Shown: positions 47,456-58,203 of the stretch, in pieces
Position numbering within the stretch: the first letter of the stretch is position 1
How the letters are laid out: every line of letters starts with the position of its first letter
DNA from: Erythrobasidium yunnanense
Taxonomy: Eukaryota; Basidiomycota; Cystobasidiomycetes; Erythrobasidiales; Erythrobasidiaceae
DNA length: 64,000 nucleotides
Direction of reading: 5' to 3'
Assembly: GCA_001600175.1 (NCBI GenBank)
Contig: BCJC01000001.1
Coordinates: 3,457,652 to 3,521,651, forward strand
The notes under the pieces: model-generated
Database searches by the model: none
What the model saw: the letters and a program-made list of their open reading frames with translations, nothing else
What the model was told of the DNA's origin: nothing
Position numbers and translations under genes: made by a program

Positions 47456-48861
47456 ATGAGTACGCCTGCAAAGTGAGTCTTACAACGCTACAAGAATGTA
47501 TTATACAGGCCTGATGCTCGAGGCCAGCTCTGCAAGACCAGCGGTAAAGCGAACCTATGGATCCAGAAAGATCAGCGCGACTTCGACTTCAAGCAGCAGC
47601 GTATCGATAGCCCTCCTATCCTCGTCCTCTTCCTCATCATCAGCTTCAGCTTCTTTAGCGTTCGCTGCCAGCTTCTATTATGATCTTGGTCCAGCTGACG
47701 TCGATCCGGGCAGGCCGCATAAACGAGCTCGAAGTGATGCTGCAGATACTTTAAGCGACGGCGTTGATGTATCCTTGAGCTATTCAACGACAACTGCGTC
47801 TTCTTCGTCTTCAAGCGATCCTCCTACTCCTCCTCCAACTTCAAGGCATAATGTAAACAAGAGCCAATCGACAACAGCTTTACTGCCAGCACGTAAGCGG
47901 CTTCTGCAGCAGCAAGAAAGCATTACCGCGTCGAAAGGCAGAGCACGAGAGGTGGTCAAGCCCAAAAGGACGAAACTCGAGCAGATGCATCTAGCATTCT
48001 CGTCTGCACCGCTAAGCATCACATGCAAGAAATGCGCAATGGCATACATGCGCGGCTCAGTAGATGATGAAGAACTCCATAAGAAGTACTGCAAGAGAGC
48101 GGCAAGTGGTACAGATTGGCCTGCGAGTTTTGGATGTTCAGAAACAAGTCGCGTAGTGCAAGATGGGATATCGTTAGGAAAGGGCAAAGAAAAGCTGGAA
48201 GCTAGTATATGGATGGTCGAAGGGTCTTCTGGTGGAGCATTGTCGAAGAAGGTAAGCTCGCAGCCTTCTTGAATTCCCTTGAATTCCGAGAACTCAGCTC
48301 ATTCTGTTTCACGCAGCTTACAGAAGTATCAGAAACGGTGGATCAGTCACTCTCAGCAGCTTCTCTATCTCCCGAACAAATTACCGCTAGTAGGTATTTC
48401 CTACTTATAGCAAAGCCGGCAAACTCCCTCTCGAAATCACGGAAAGTTATTGGTTGTGCCATTGTGGAGAGGATAGAGGAAGCGCATCGAGTAGTAGCCC
48501 AGAGTTCAGGACGGACAGATGAAACGGAGCTCTTGCGCTTCGGCGAAGACGACGGTGCGATCTTCTGCTCGTGAGTGTTCCAGCCTTTAGCCAATTTGCA
48601 GCTACTGACACGCCTGAATGCAGACCAAAACCTACGCCTGCCCTGATAGGCGTCCATCGGATATGGTCATCACCCTCGCATAGACGCCAAGGCATCGCAG
48701 CCCTCATACTAGATGCAATAGGCGAACACGCAATATACGGCCGAGCTATACTCTCAGAAGACCGAAAAGATACAATAGCGTTTAGTCAGCCATCTGATGC
48801 TGGAAGACAGCTGTTTGCAGCATGGATGGGGACGAGGGAGTTTCTGGTCTTTGTGGATTAG
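47456..48861 (+). CDS. ECO1: Sister-chromatid cohesion N-acetyltransferase Eco1
   Basis: A 17-base first exon (47,456-47,472) joins after a 55-base intron to give MSTPAN then SARPAVKRTYGSRKIS, the Eco1 KRTYGSR motif. A Ser-rich linker leads to the zinc finger ITCKKCAMAYMRGSVDDEEL with HKKYC. The acetyltransferase domain ends with ALIGVHRIWSSPSHRRQGIA (acetyl-CoA loop RRQGIA), then AIYGRAILSEDRKDTIAFSQ, PSDAGRQLFAAWMG. Introns follow LSKK and FCS. Eco1 acetylates Smc3 in S phase to lock cohesin. All key motifs are present. Confidence 0.93.
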
Positions 48862-49003
48862 CGAGGGCAAAACTATACATGTATTGCAGGTATATGGCTA
48901 CAACGAGCTTTCTGTCTTTTGCTTACTGTTGATGCTACGATAAACTACAAGATTTGGATGCAATACTGTCGAAAAGTCTACTAGCACAAGACATCAAGGT
49001 AGG

Positions 49004-51810
49004 TCACGCTGCCTCGTTCTGTCTTTTCTTTCCATATCCTTTCCACTCATGCATAGCTACCGATCCACCGCTCTCCGTCCATGCACTACTCATGATATTG
49101 GGACTATACGGCGCCCAGCTTACATCTCTTACGACCGGCGAGCTGGCCGCTACGGGATAGCTTCCCGGTGCTCTATCCGGCATACTGGGGTCATTCATCT
49201 TGATCTGATTCGACACTGCTCCTCTCGTTAGCAGTGGGATCATCTGAGATCTATCGAGCACTTGGGCAATCGTTCCGTCCAAGTTCCAGATATGGATACG
49301 ACCGTCGTAGGAGCCGGAATAGATGTAGCGTTGTCCGGTAGTGGCTTCGGGCGAGAAATGACAGCGGATAAGAGTCTGCATCACCATGTGCCCCGTATAG
49401 GTCATCACGGATCGGTCGTGCGGATGCTGGGCGTAGCGAGGTTTGCGGTACAGAGAGTAGCGGTAGTCGAAACCTCGGACGGCTGTAAAGGTATTTTCAG
49501 CAGCGTATTTCGACTGGGCAAAGTCTCAGCACTCACAAACGTCCAAGCGATCCAGTTTCGAGAACTCGTCCGAAGAGTACATCATCCTGAGATCCCAAAG
49601 CTTGCATGTCTGGTAACACACACTCGCTTAGTAACAGCAGTGAAGAAAGCTAGATAAACGATCTCACCTGATCCTTGCCATTACTGATGACGAATCGACC
49701 ATCTCCCTTTGGCGCGACGAAAGTAACACCCTCTGTATGGCCTACGAGCACACCTGAAGGTTTCGTGAAGCTACCTCCTTCGCCTAACGAGCGGCGATCC
49801 CAGACTTTGAGGTAATTGTCATCAGATCCCGAGACGAGGACATTGGAAGAAGCGGCTGCAGATTGACGTGTTAGTGACAACCTCAAGGACACAGTGGTAC
49901 CAGCTTACTGTCCGCGAAACAGACGGCATTCACGTCGTCCGTATGTGCTCGGATACTCAAGATTGTTCTCTTGGCTTCCAGATCGTATACATGGATAGCT
50001 CCGCTTCCTGCACCCGCAATGATTTCCCTCCCATCCGCTGAAAACCTCACAGACCAGATTCCAAAATGCTGTCTTCTTCCAAATGCCCCACTTCCGAAAT
50101 CAAGCGAGACTTGTCCATCTCCATCATCCAGATTCTCATAATCGCCCTCGTTGCCATTGTTGGTGCTTTCTTTAAAGCGCGTCATGCCCACTACGGGACT
50201 TATGCTTGACCAGATCATCTTTGTGTTGTCGGGCGATAGATTCGCGTCCGTGATTGTCCATTGGCAGAGATGCTCTCGCGCTTGTACGGTCTTGTGCGAT
50301 GCTAAAGAAGTCTTGTCCCGATGACCGAACATGCGGTGCATACGATATCGACGGGCACGGGGATCGCTGTCGTCTTCTTCGGGATCCAGGACAGACTTGT
50401 TCTTGCTCGTTGTAGTCATGTCGTATATCCGGATCTTGTAGTCTGTTATCCTTCATCGTTAGCTTGCTTAACACAAGATGCAGAAGTGTAAAGCCCACCT
50501 TTAGCGCAAGTATAGAACAGCGATCCGTCCTTCGAGTATTGCCCGCAGTAGACTCTATCATCGTATTGCGCGACTTCCGTACCTGCACTGTTTGGAACAG
50601 CAACGTCTCCCACACTCAATCTATCGGTAGGTCGTGCGCAAGATCGATATTCTCGAGTCCGCATCGTGTCGTTCAGGTTCGTACTGTATGGGCTGAACTT
50701 GCGCCGAGGGTACGAGTCGTATTTCTTGCCGGGCTAGTAAGGTCGCCACAGCATGAACTTCATGTACACACACAAGGGAAGCAATCAAAGCGCACCCTTC
50801 CGAACAGACCCTTCCGCTCCAGATCGACACCTGCTTGTACAGGCTCCGTGACTTTCGGGAAGAGAGGCGCAGCACCTCTTCTTCCGCCCGCTCCACCAAA
50901 TCGATAGACGTCATCATCGTCGTCCTCCTCTTCATCATCGTCTCCGTTCTGGCTGAACATAGGGCGCATTCCTCGGCTTCTTCCCAGCATGCGACGCAGT
51001 ACGGCAAGTGTTGCGTCTGATGTGAGTGTTCTTCGTGGACGTGTAGTTCCATCTGCAGCAGTCTCTGTGGTTGTAGTCGCTTCTGTCGTACTGCCTATCT
51101 CCGTATGTGTCCCTTCGGAATCGACGATGTAGATGCTGTTCGTGGTAGCTTTCGACACATCGCAATGTCAGCCTTGAGCAGTTGAGAGTGTGGATGCAAC
51201 TCACGATCTACGGCCAGAGTATAGCGTTGTTGCCGAGGAGTGGTATTAGTGTCGTTGGCGACTTCAGCAGCAGAGGCCATTCTCTGAGCTTCAGCGAGTT
51301 CCGGATCAACGCCTTCTGTATCTTCATCGCTCTCGTCTTCTTCTTCTTCGATTTCAATCTCGAACTGCTCTCCGCTGTCCTCGCCGTCTTCATCGTCGTC
51401 TAGGTAGATCTCATCTTCGATATCGTCTGCGTCCAGGAATTCTGCTTGCTCGTCGTAGTCTTCGTCATCTTCTTCGTCGCTGTCGCCTTCCTGTCCGATG
51501 GTCCCGTCGCTTTCGGCTAATGACATAGGAAATCCGGGCATGATTAGTTCGCAGTTTTCGCAGCCAGCAGTTATTAGAGGATTATTGTTGATGTACCCAG
51601 CATGAACTCGTCGTCGCCGTCCGATGTGAGCGACAGTTGAGCTTCATCTTCGCTCGGTTCTCGCAGCTGCCGGCGTCTAATCCCAGCACCACTGTTACTA
51701 CCGGTGTTGAATGAGCCAGGCATCGACATCGCTGGAATTGTAAGGGCTCCAGGGACTGTGTCGATGAGAGAAGTAGAGATTAGACCTCGCTTATCGGCGT
51801 TGATCATCAT
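49004..51810 (-). CDS. WD40 protein DCAF11/WDR23-like (Cul4-Ddb1 substrate receptor)
   Basis: A long acidic N-terminus (EDESDEDTEGVDPELAEAQR) and an Arg-rich segment (AVLRRMLGRSRGMRP) precede VYCGQYSKDGSLFYTC, the start of a WD40 propeller. Repeats include FGIWSVRFSADGREIIAGAG, VLVSGSDDNYLKVWDRRSL and YIYSGSYDGRIHIWNLDGT. The end VVRDVSWAPYSPNIMSSAW with Trp-rich tail matches DCAF11. The acidic exon can be joined upstream to ATG 51,810 by an 80-base intron (GTACAT...CATTAG), adding RRRQLREPSEDEAQLS; the alternative start is 51,541. DCAF11 proteins bring substrates to Cul4-Ddb1 ubiquitin ligases. The overall identity is good; the start is less certain. Confidence 0.8.
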
Positions 51811-52096
51811 CTCCGTTCAGTGGCTGCAGTGCAAATCTCCCGGCTTCAACGTAACGATAGCGGATACGGCTTTGCATAATAGGCATTTGTATGTATACTA
51901 GACTAGGCTACATCGTTGACTGCGATACTTATCCAAACTGCCTGAAATGAAGCGTCCGTTTTGATGGAGTCTGCTACATCGGGTGTAAGCTAGTATACTT
52001 GTTTCGTTCGTCATGCGTCTAGTCATACATCATGAGAGAGTACATCCGTCTGTGCGGAGATTGCCCTTTTTGTGATTCTTGTGGAAGAGAAGGCCA

Positions 52097-54192
52097 TCAC
52101 CGATACGCGCCGTGATTGCCTCCATAGCTTTGATAAGGAGCTGCTTGCGACTCGTATGTGTTGTACGTCGGCGCAGGCGTATGTCGTTCATCCCTCTGCT
52201 GGTGGTGCTGGGAATTATACGGGATTCCGCTTGAAGGATGCTGCATGTCCTGCGGCGATTGTGTCTCGTAATACTGATCATAAGCACCGCCGTCGTACGC
52301 ATCGTGGTAGGCAGGAGAAGCGCCGGCTACCGTGGCATTTGCCGGCGATATGCCTTGACCTGCTCCGGAGGTGAGGACTGCAGGATGGGCATTAAACCTC
52401 CCTTCATTCGCATTTGTAGGAGGCTGAGGGAGCTGATTTCTAGCTGATGAATTAGGCTGTGATTGATAGTGCGTCGTATCGCTTGGGATATGTCTATGTC
52501 TTGAGCCGTTTTGCTGTTGTTGTTGTTGAGTAGCTTGAGCAGCTGCATTATAGAAAGAAGATTGCCCTGCAGGGACACTGATTGAGCCGCCTGTATCGAC
52601 GGGAGGCAGCCAGTTATTCCTATCAGGCGACCTTGAAGACGTGTATGGAAGTGATGACTCGTGCTCATGCCCGATATCTTGTTCCTGTTGTTGGTAGTAA
52701 GGAATAGAAGGCGCAGCTTGTTGAGGAGGAGCAGATATAGGCGCTACTGCCGTAGGAGGATACGTCGGGCCACTGTGTCCCGACTGAGATTGGGGTGTAG
52801 GCATACTTATATAGTGCGGATTCCTAGATCCCGGCTGATACTGTGAAGGAGCACGCGTAGGGTACGCATAATCCTGTCCTGCATCTCTACCTCCGTGCGG
52901 CTGTGGGAATGCTAGTGGACTGCTATCATACCCTCCGTACGCAGTAGCAGAAGGCATGCCTGCAAACGCAGAGCCCTGTCTACGAGGCCCTGGTCCTACA
53001 CCTGCTGCTGCATGATAAGGATCCGCAGACCCTTGTCTCGAAGGCGGCATCTGAGGCTGCTGTTCATTGTACATCGAGACGAATGGTTCATGGCCATTAT
53101 TATGGCTTCTTTGCGCAGAGTTCTGTCTTCTTGCAGATTGCGAAGGGTGTGTCGATGCTCCGGCTCCTACTCCCGCTGCGTTGTTCTGCATTTGTTGTTG
53201 ATGAGGCTGAGCGTATCCACCTGCATTCCTGCCTCTTCCATACCCCACTCCTACGCCATTGATCCTATCGGTGGACGTATTATGCATGCTCTCATCTTCA
53301 TACCCATCCTCCATCTCACTATCTTTCACATGGCTAGGTATAGCAGTCAATGGCATTTCCTCTTCTGGGAAAGCAGGCAATCCACTCCCATTGTTCGCTC
53401 TCCTGTTCCGCTCCTGTTTCTCGAGATCCTGGGCGTCTCTCCGTGCTTGAGCTGCATATTCTGTATCTAAGCGTGGTCGCATCGCTTCTTTCTCGTCTTG
53501 CCGTGGACGCCGAGAGAGGACACGATGCCCACATCCGAATGCACAGCTTGAGAGGAACAAGAGGACGAAGCCGGCCAATGTCAACCAGATCCCATTCCCG
53601 AGAGACGCATTCAGGTTTGCATTGTCCCCTACGTTTGCGGAGTTTAGGCGCGAGCGAGCAATGGTGAATGCTACCATGTCGAATATGAATGCAAGCATAG
53701 CTAGTGTGGAAGCTAATGACGCTATCCACGTTGACAGTCTTGCCTTGCTGAACTCCCTGAAATGCGAGACTACGCCCAGTATGAATGACAGCGCAGCCAT
53801 CCCCGCTGCTATAGGGTGTATGATAAGTGCATAAGTGAGCCACTTGATGAGTGAATTGGGTAGGCTGAATCCAGAAGTATTGCCAAATATCTGGTCCGAG
53901 TCGAGCTCATACCCGACTTGAGGACCCAAGCAGGCGGCAGAAGACCCTATTCCTTCGACGCAGTATCCGAATACACCCAGTTTCACTTGGCCGTTAAGCG
54001 CGACGTTGGCTACGGATACTGAGAGGTTGGCTGATAGAAAGTAGATCTGCTTGACGATTGGGGTGGAGACTGAGACGAGGACGCTGCAATACAACATTAG
54101 TATATGCAATATACTTGTATATGATTATGCTCCACGCACAGACACACTGTAGCAGCGAGGACGAGGAGTGTGCCCGGCGTGGCAGGGGGCAT
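52097..54192 (-). CDS. RIM9: pH-response membrane protein PalI/Rim9
   Basis: Exon 1 (from 54,192) gives MPPATPGTLLVLAATVCL, joined after a GTGCGT intron to VLVSVSTPIVKQIYFLSA. Four hydrophobic segments follow the Sur7/PalI layout: extracellular loop with VALNGQVKLGVFGYC, then WLTYALIIHPIAAGMAALSF, LSTWIASLASTLAMLAFIFD and IWLTLAGFVLLFLSSCAFG. A long cytoplasmic tail (about 450 residues) is Gln/Pro/Ser/Tyr-rich, including a QQQQQQ run. PalI/Rim9 helps the ambient-pH receptor PalH/Rim21 at the plasma membrane. The layout and motifs make the family call strong. Confidence 0.88.
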
Positions 54193-54510
54193 TTCCACCA
54201 AGGCGAACAACCGAGTTATAGTATTGACGGTGACTGTATGCTGTTGTCCTTGATGGTATGATCCAATCCAAGCTCGATCTTCCAGATGTAAGAGCCAGTC
54301 GCCAATCAGTGCAGGAACAAGGGCAATCTGGGCAGGCGGTGCTTGGCCATGTAATGGAGGGGGAGAGAGTAATCACAGTAGAGATTAGAAAGTGTTACAA
54401 TAGTTGTCTAACAATGCTTTATACAGAGTGTTAAACAGAGTGTTACACCTTGCATAAGACTCTCCTAACCCAGGTTAACCTCCTGCCCTTAACCCTTGTA
54501 GTCAGCTAAG
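54193..54510. promoter_or_regulatory. Shared PalI / Scd6 divergent promoter
   Basis: About 318 bases between the two start codons. It contains a tandem AGAGTGTTA duplication (about 54,425-54,445) and three TAACC-type boxes, CTAACCC, TTAACC and TTAACCC, between 54,465 and 54,495, close to the Scd6 start. Function is not known. Confidence 0.4.
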
Positions 54511-56454
54511 ATGCAGTTCCTTGGGAGCACCATCTCTCTGGTGAGCAAGAGCGACATCCGGTACATCGGGACATTGCAGGCCATAAACACAGAAGAATCC
54601 ACAATCAGCCTCAGCAGCGTCAGAAGTTTGGGAAAAGAAGGGCGGTCACTGCCAGATCTGCCGCCATCAGACACAGTATACGAGTATGTTGAATCCACAT
54701 CCATACTTCACAACATCCTCCTTGGCTGTGCTGGCCCGCTCGAACGGCATCGATAGCTGGCTTTGGTCCCATCGTCGAAATCCTGCTCGAACTGACCCTC
54801 ATTCGTATTTGATGTGGTCTGCAGCTTCATCGTATTCAGAGCCAACGATGTCAAGGATCTCAAGATTGAGCACTCTGCTCCAGAGCCACAGCAGCCTCCT
54901 CCTCAGCCCCCTATGGATCCAGCAATCATGAGTGTGCGCGGTACTCACGCTCTTCACACGGCAAGGCATATACTGATGTAGTGTGTGTAGACGGGTCCTC
55001 AGCAGCAGAGAATGCAGCAGCAACCTCAGCAGCAGCCGAATCAATGGGGACCTCCTCCTCCTCCTGGTCCTCCTGGAATGCAGCCCTATGGCGGATATCC
55101 CTACCCTCCACCACCTCCTCCAGGCTTATACAATGGCCCGTTCGCTCAACAAGCTCAGCATCAGCCATGGGGCCCTCCTCCGCCCATGATGCAGCAGCAA
55201 GGTCAACAGCAACAGCAATCTCAGAATCAGCAGAATCAGCAGAAGGTACCGCAGTTCCAGCAGCCTTCGGATTTAGATCTGGACAAGACGCCTATTCAGA
55301 CGACTACGAATTCGTTGCCTGCTGTTAAAGAACAGCCGACGATAGCGACTACTAGCGCGGCTGCTCAGAAACCGACCACAGAGCCTGTCAAAGAAGCGCA
55401 GAAGCCAGCAGCTGCTACTCAAGCTAAACAGACACCTGCTGCTGCTCCTACTGCGCAAACTCAGGCTAAAGCATCTGCTCCAGTACAAGCTGTTAAGCAA
55501 GCTGCTCCTGCATCCGCCGCCGCTCCAGCGCAAGCACAAGCTTCTCAACAGCCAACACCCGCCAAAGCTGCTCAACTAGGTTCTGCAGCGCCTAGCAAGT
55601 CCGCCCAGCCTCAAGCTCAGTCAACTACGACCGCTGCTCCCAAGCCAGGCGTCCAGAAATCATTCGCGGCAGTAGCTACCGCCGGCCCAGCTCTACAAGC
55701 CAAGACTGCTTCTTCTGCTGCCACAAGTGGTGCGGGACCTACGAAAGAAGACTTTAATAGCGTCACTGCGGCATCTGTCGAGCGACTCGCTAAAGATCTA
55801 GGGAAATTGGGTGTTGCAAGCCCTCAGCAACAGCAACAGCCAGCTTCTACACAAAAAAGTAATGCACTGCATAATGGATACGCAGCTGCTCGTGGTGGAG
55901 CTTCAGCTGGCGGACAGGGAGCTGGCAGAGGTGGTTTTGGAGCAGGTGGACGAGGCGGAGCTTCTTCCTCAAGCGTCCCAAGAGCAGATTTCGATTTCGC
56001 TTCTTCTAATGAGAAGTTCCAGAAGGAGAAACTATCAGCAAACGCTTCTTCAGACGATGTCGTGATCCCAGCGCCTTCTTCATCCTCCAACTCAATCTAT
56101 AACAAAGCGTCTTTCTTCGACAATATGTCTTCGGACTTGAACCCTCAGAATACAGGTGGATTAGCAAATGGAGGTAATGCATCTGGTGCAGGAGGAAGAT
56201 TCGATAGAAACGAAGAACGAAGTCGAAATATGGCTACGTTCGGAGAAGCTGGTTCGAACAGCACTGGAGGATTCAGAGGTGGATATCGCAGAGGTGGTGG
56301 ATATAGTAGAGGAGGAAGTGGTAGAGGAGGATATGAAGGATCAGGCGCAGCAGGAAGAGGAAGAGGAACACCGAACTTTGGATACAATAATACGGGCAGG
56401 GGAAGAGGAAGAGGAGCGCCTAGAGGTGGAGCGCCTGCTGCTACCACTGCGTAA
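54511..56454 (+). CDS. SCD6: Scd6/Lsm14 RNA-decay and translation-repression factor
   Basis: Three exons (introns 54,684-54,824 and 54,934-54,990) give 581 residues. The Lsm14 domain reads FLGSTISLVSKSDIRYIGTL, then VYDFIVFRANDVKDL across the first intron. A Gln/Pro/Ala-rich linker follows, then the FDF motif (PRADFDFASSNEKFQKEKL), an FFD box (IYNKASFFDNMSSDLN), a TFG-like box (MATFGEAGSNSTGGF) and a C-terminal RGG tail. Scd6/Lsm14 binds Dcp2/Dhh1-type partners in P-bodies and represses translation. All parts of the family are present. Confidence 0.95.
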
Positions 56455-56721
56455 GCTTTTAGTCGCGCTTCTCGCTATCTTCCGGGGTCTAGATGCAAAA
56501 AGGTCATAGAAGGCCGATATTCGTTTTCGATGAGGATCAGTGCATCAATGTAATCTAAAAGAAAGAAGTCTATGAGAAATGAAACAGAAATTAGTCCACT
56601 CTCTGTCGCTACAACTCTGCCTTGTCCCTGCTTTGCTTTCAACAAGTCCAAAAACTTCTAGAATCACTCCCTCGTCAAGCCTGTTCTCACATTTGAGCTT
56701 GCAACAACCAAAAAAGCGACG

Positions 56722-58203
56722 ATGAGCCTACCTACAAAGCTGTCGAAACAAGCCCTCGGCATACCTCGAAATCAGCGTGCAATTAGCACAGCGCGGTCAA
56801 TCCCTCTGGCCCGCCAGTCCTACCCCTCGCATGCTTCTACCTCTTCCTCTTCTCCATTCTCCACGACTGCGACTGCCCCAGCGACTTCTTCGAGCAGTAG
56901 CGACCATGGTGTCCGGCTGGCCGCTGTCATAGGTGCCGGTCAGATGGGTTTGGGGATAGCGTACGTGACTGCGAAGGTAAGCTATCCTGCATACAACATA
57001 CTGCTGTTCCTACTGAAGTATGTGGCCTGGCTCCCCGAAGGACGCGAAAGTCGATGTGCTTCTCATGGACAGCTCGTCGACTGCGCTGCAGAAAGGTCTA
57101 GCTTTTATGGGTATGTACCATCTCTAGAAATTTCTTCAAGCATGCCTGAACAAGAGCTGATATGTAAGGTAACAGATAAACTGCTCGAGAAGGACGTCAA
57201 GAAATCAAAGATTACATCCGACGATGCACAAGCTATCAAGAACCGCGTAAAGACAGTCAATAGTGTACAAGAGCTCAAAGACGCAGATATGATTACGGAG
57301 GTGCATTCATCCCTCCCCTTCAACTCAATGAACATACGCGCTGAATGTGCCTTGTGCCAATCAGGCAGTCTCAGAGTCATTACCGCTCAAGCAGAAGATA
57401 TTCGGCGATCTAGCAAACCATTGTAGAGGTGATGCTATCTTAGCGACGAATACGTCCAGTATTTCGGTCACGAAGATTGCAGCTAGCGCTGTTCCTTCGG
57501 GGGCATCAAAAGAAGTTGCTTTCGAGAGCGCGAAGCGTGTCCTGGGGATGTGGGTCGTGATTTGGGATCTCGAAACTAGCGATGCTGATTTGTCCCTTGC
57601 GACAGACACTACATGAACCCAGGTACGCAAGCCCTGGTCTGATGGATGCAATCTTGCTGACATTATCCTTCAATACAGTGCCCCAGATGAAGCTTGTCGG
57701 TATGCCCAGATCCCGGCTTTGTCGCGCTTTCAATTCGCTGAAAGCTTCGTGAACAGAAATCATCTCCGCCTTGCAAACAAGCAAAGAAGTCGAACAACGC
57801 TCCAAAGCATTCGCCGAAGCGTGTAACAAGCAAGTAACAATAAGCGCCGATGCGCCCGGCTTTCTTGCAAATCGAATCTTGATGCCCTATATCAATGAAG
57901 CGATAATCTGTCTTGAGACTGGTATAGGCTCGAAAGAAGACCTAGATACAACTGCGAAACTTGGTTTCGGACATCCTATGGGACCTCTCACACTGGCGGA
58001 TCTGATTGGATTGGATACGGTGAGTGAGATAGTACAGAGGGAGAAAAAGAGCTAAGAGGGATATACTACAGTGTTACGCTATTATGCAGACACTATATGC
58101 GGAGACTAGCGATTCTAAATACAGACCTTCGGTACTACTAGGGAGGATGGTAGACGCAGGGTACCTTGGGAAGAAGAGCGGGAAGGGATTTTTCGAATAC
58201 TAG
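56722..58203 (+). CDS. 3-hydroxybutyryl-CoA / 3-hydroxyacyl-CoA dehydrogenase, likely mitochondrial
   Basis: The N-terminus (MSLPTKLSKQALGIPRNQRA) is basic and Ser-rich like a mitochondrial presequence. Joined exons give the NAD-binding motif VIGAGQMGLGIAYVTAK, DVLLMDSSSTALQKGLAFM, DADMITEAVSESLPLKQKIF, ILATNTSSISVT, the catalytic-His segment RVLGIHYMNPVPQMKLVE, and the C-terminal domain (SADAPGFLANRILMPYINEA, GHPMGPLTLADLIGLDT, LGKKSGKGFFEY). The HYMNP segment sits on a 17-base exon (57,606-57,622). The enzyme oxidises L-3-hydroxyacyl-CoA with NAD+. Its stop TAG overlaps the stop of the convergent gene. Confidence 0.92.

Noticed and set aside
53012-53470. 152-codon plus-strand frame inside PalI
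   Set aside because: It is antisense to the Gln/Pro-rich PalI tail, has no family motif and no independent support.
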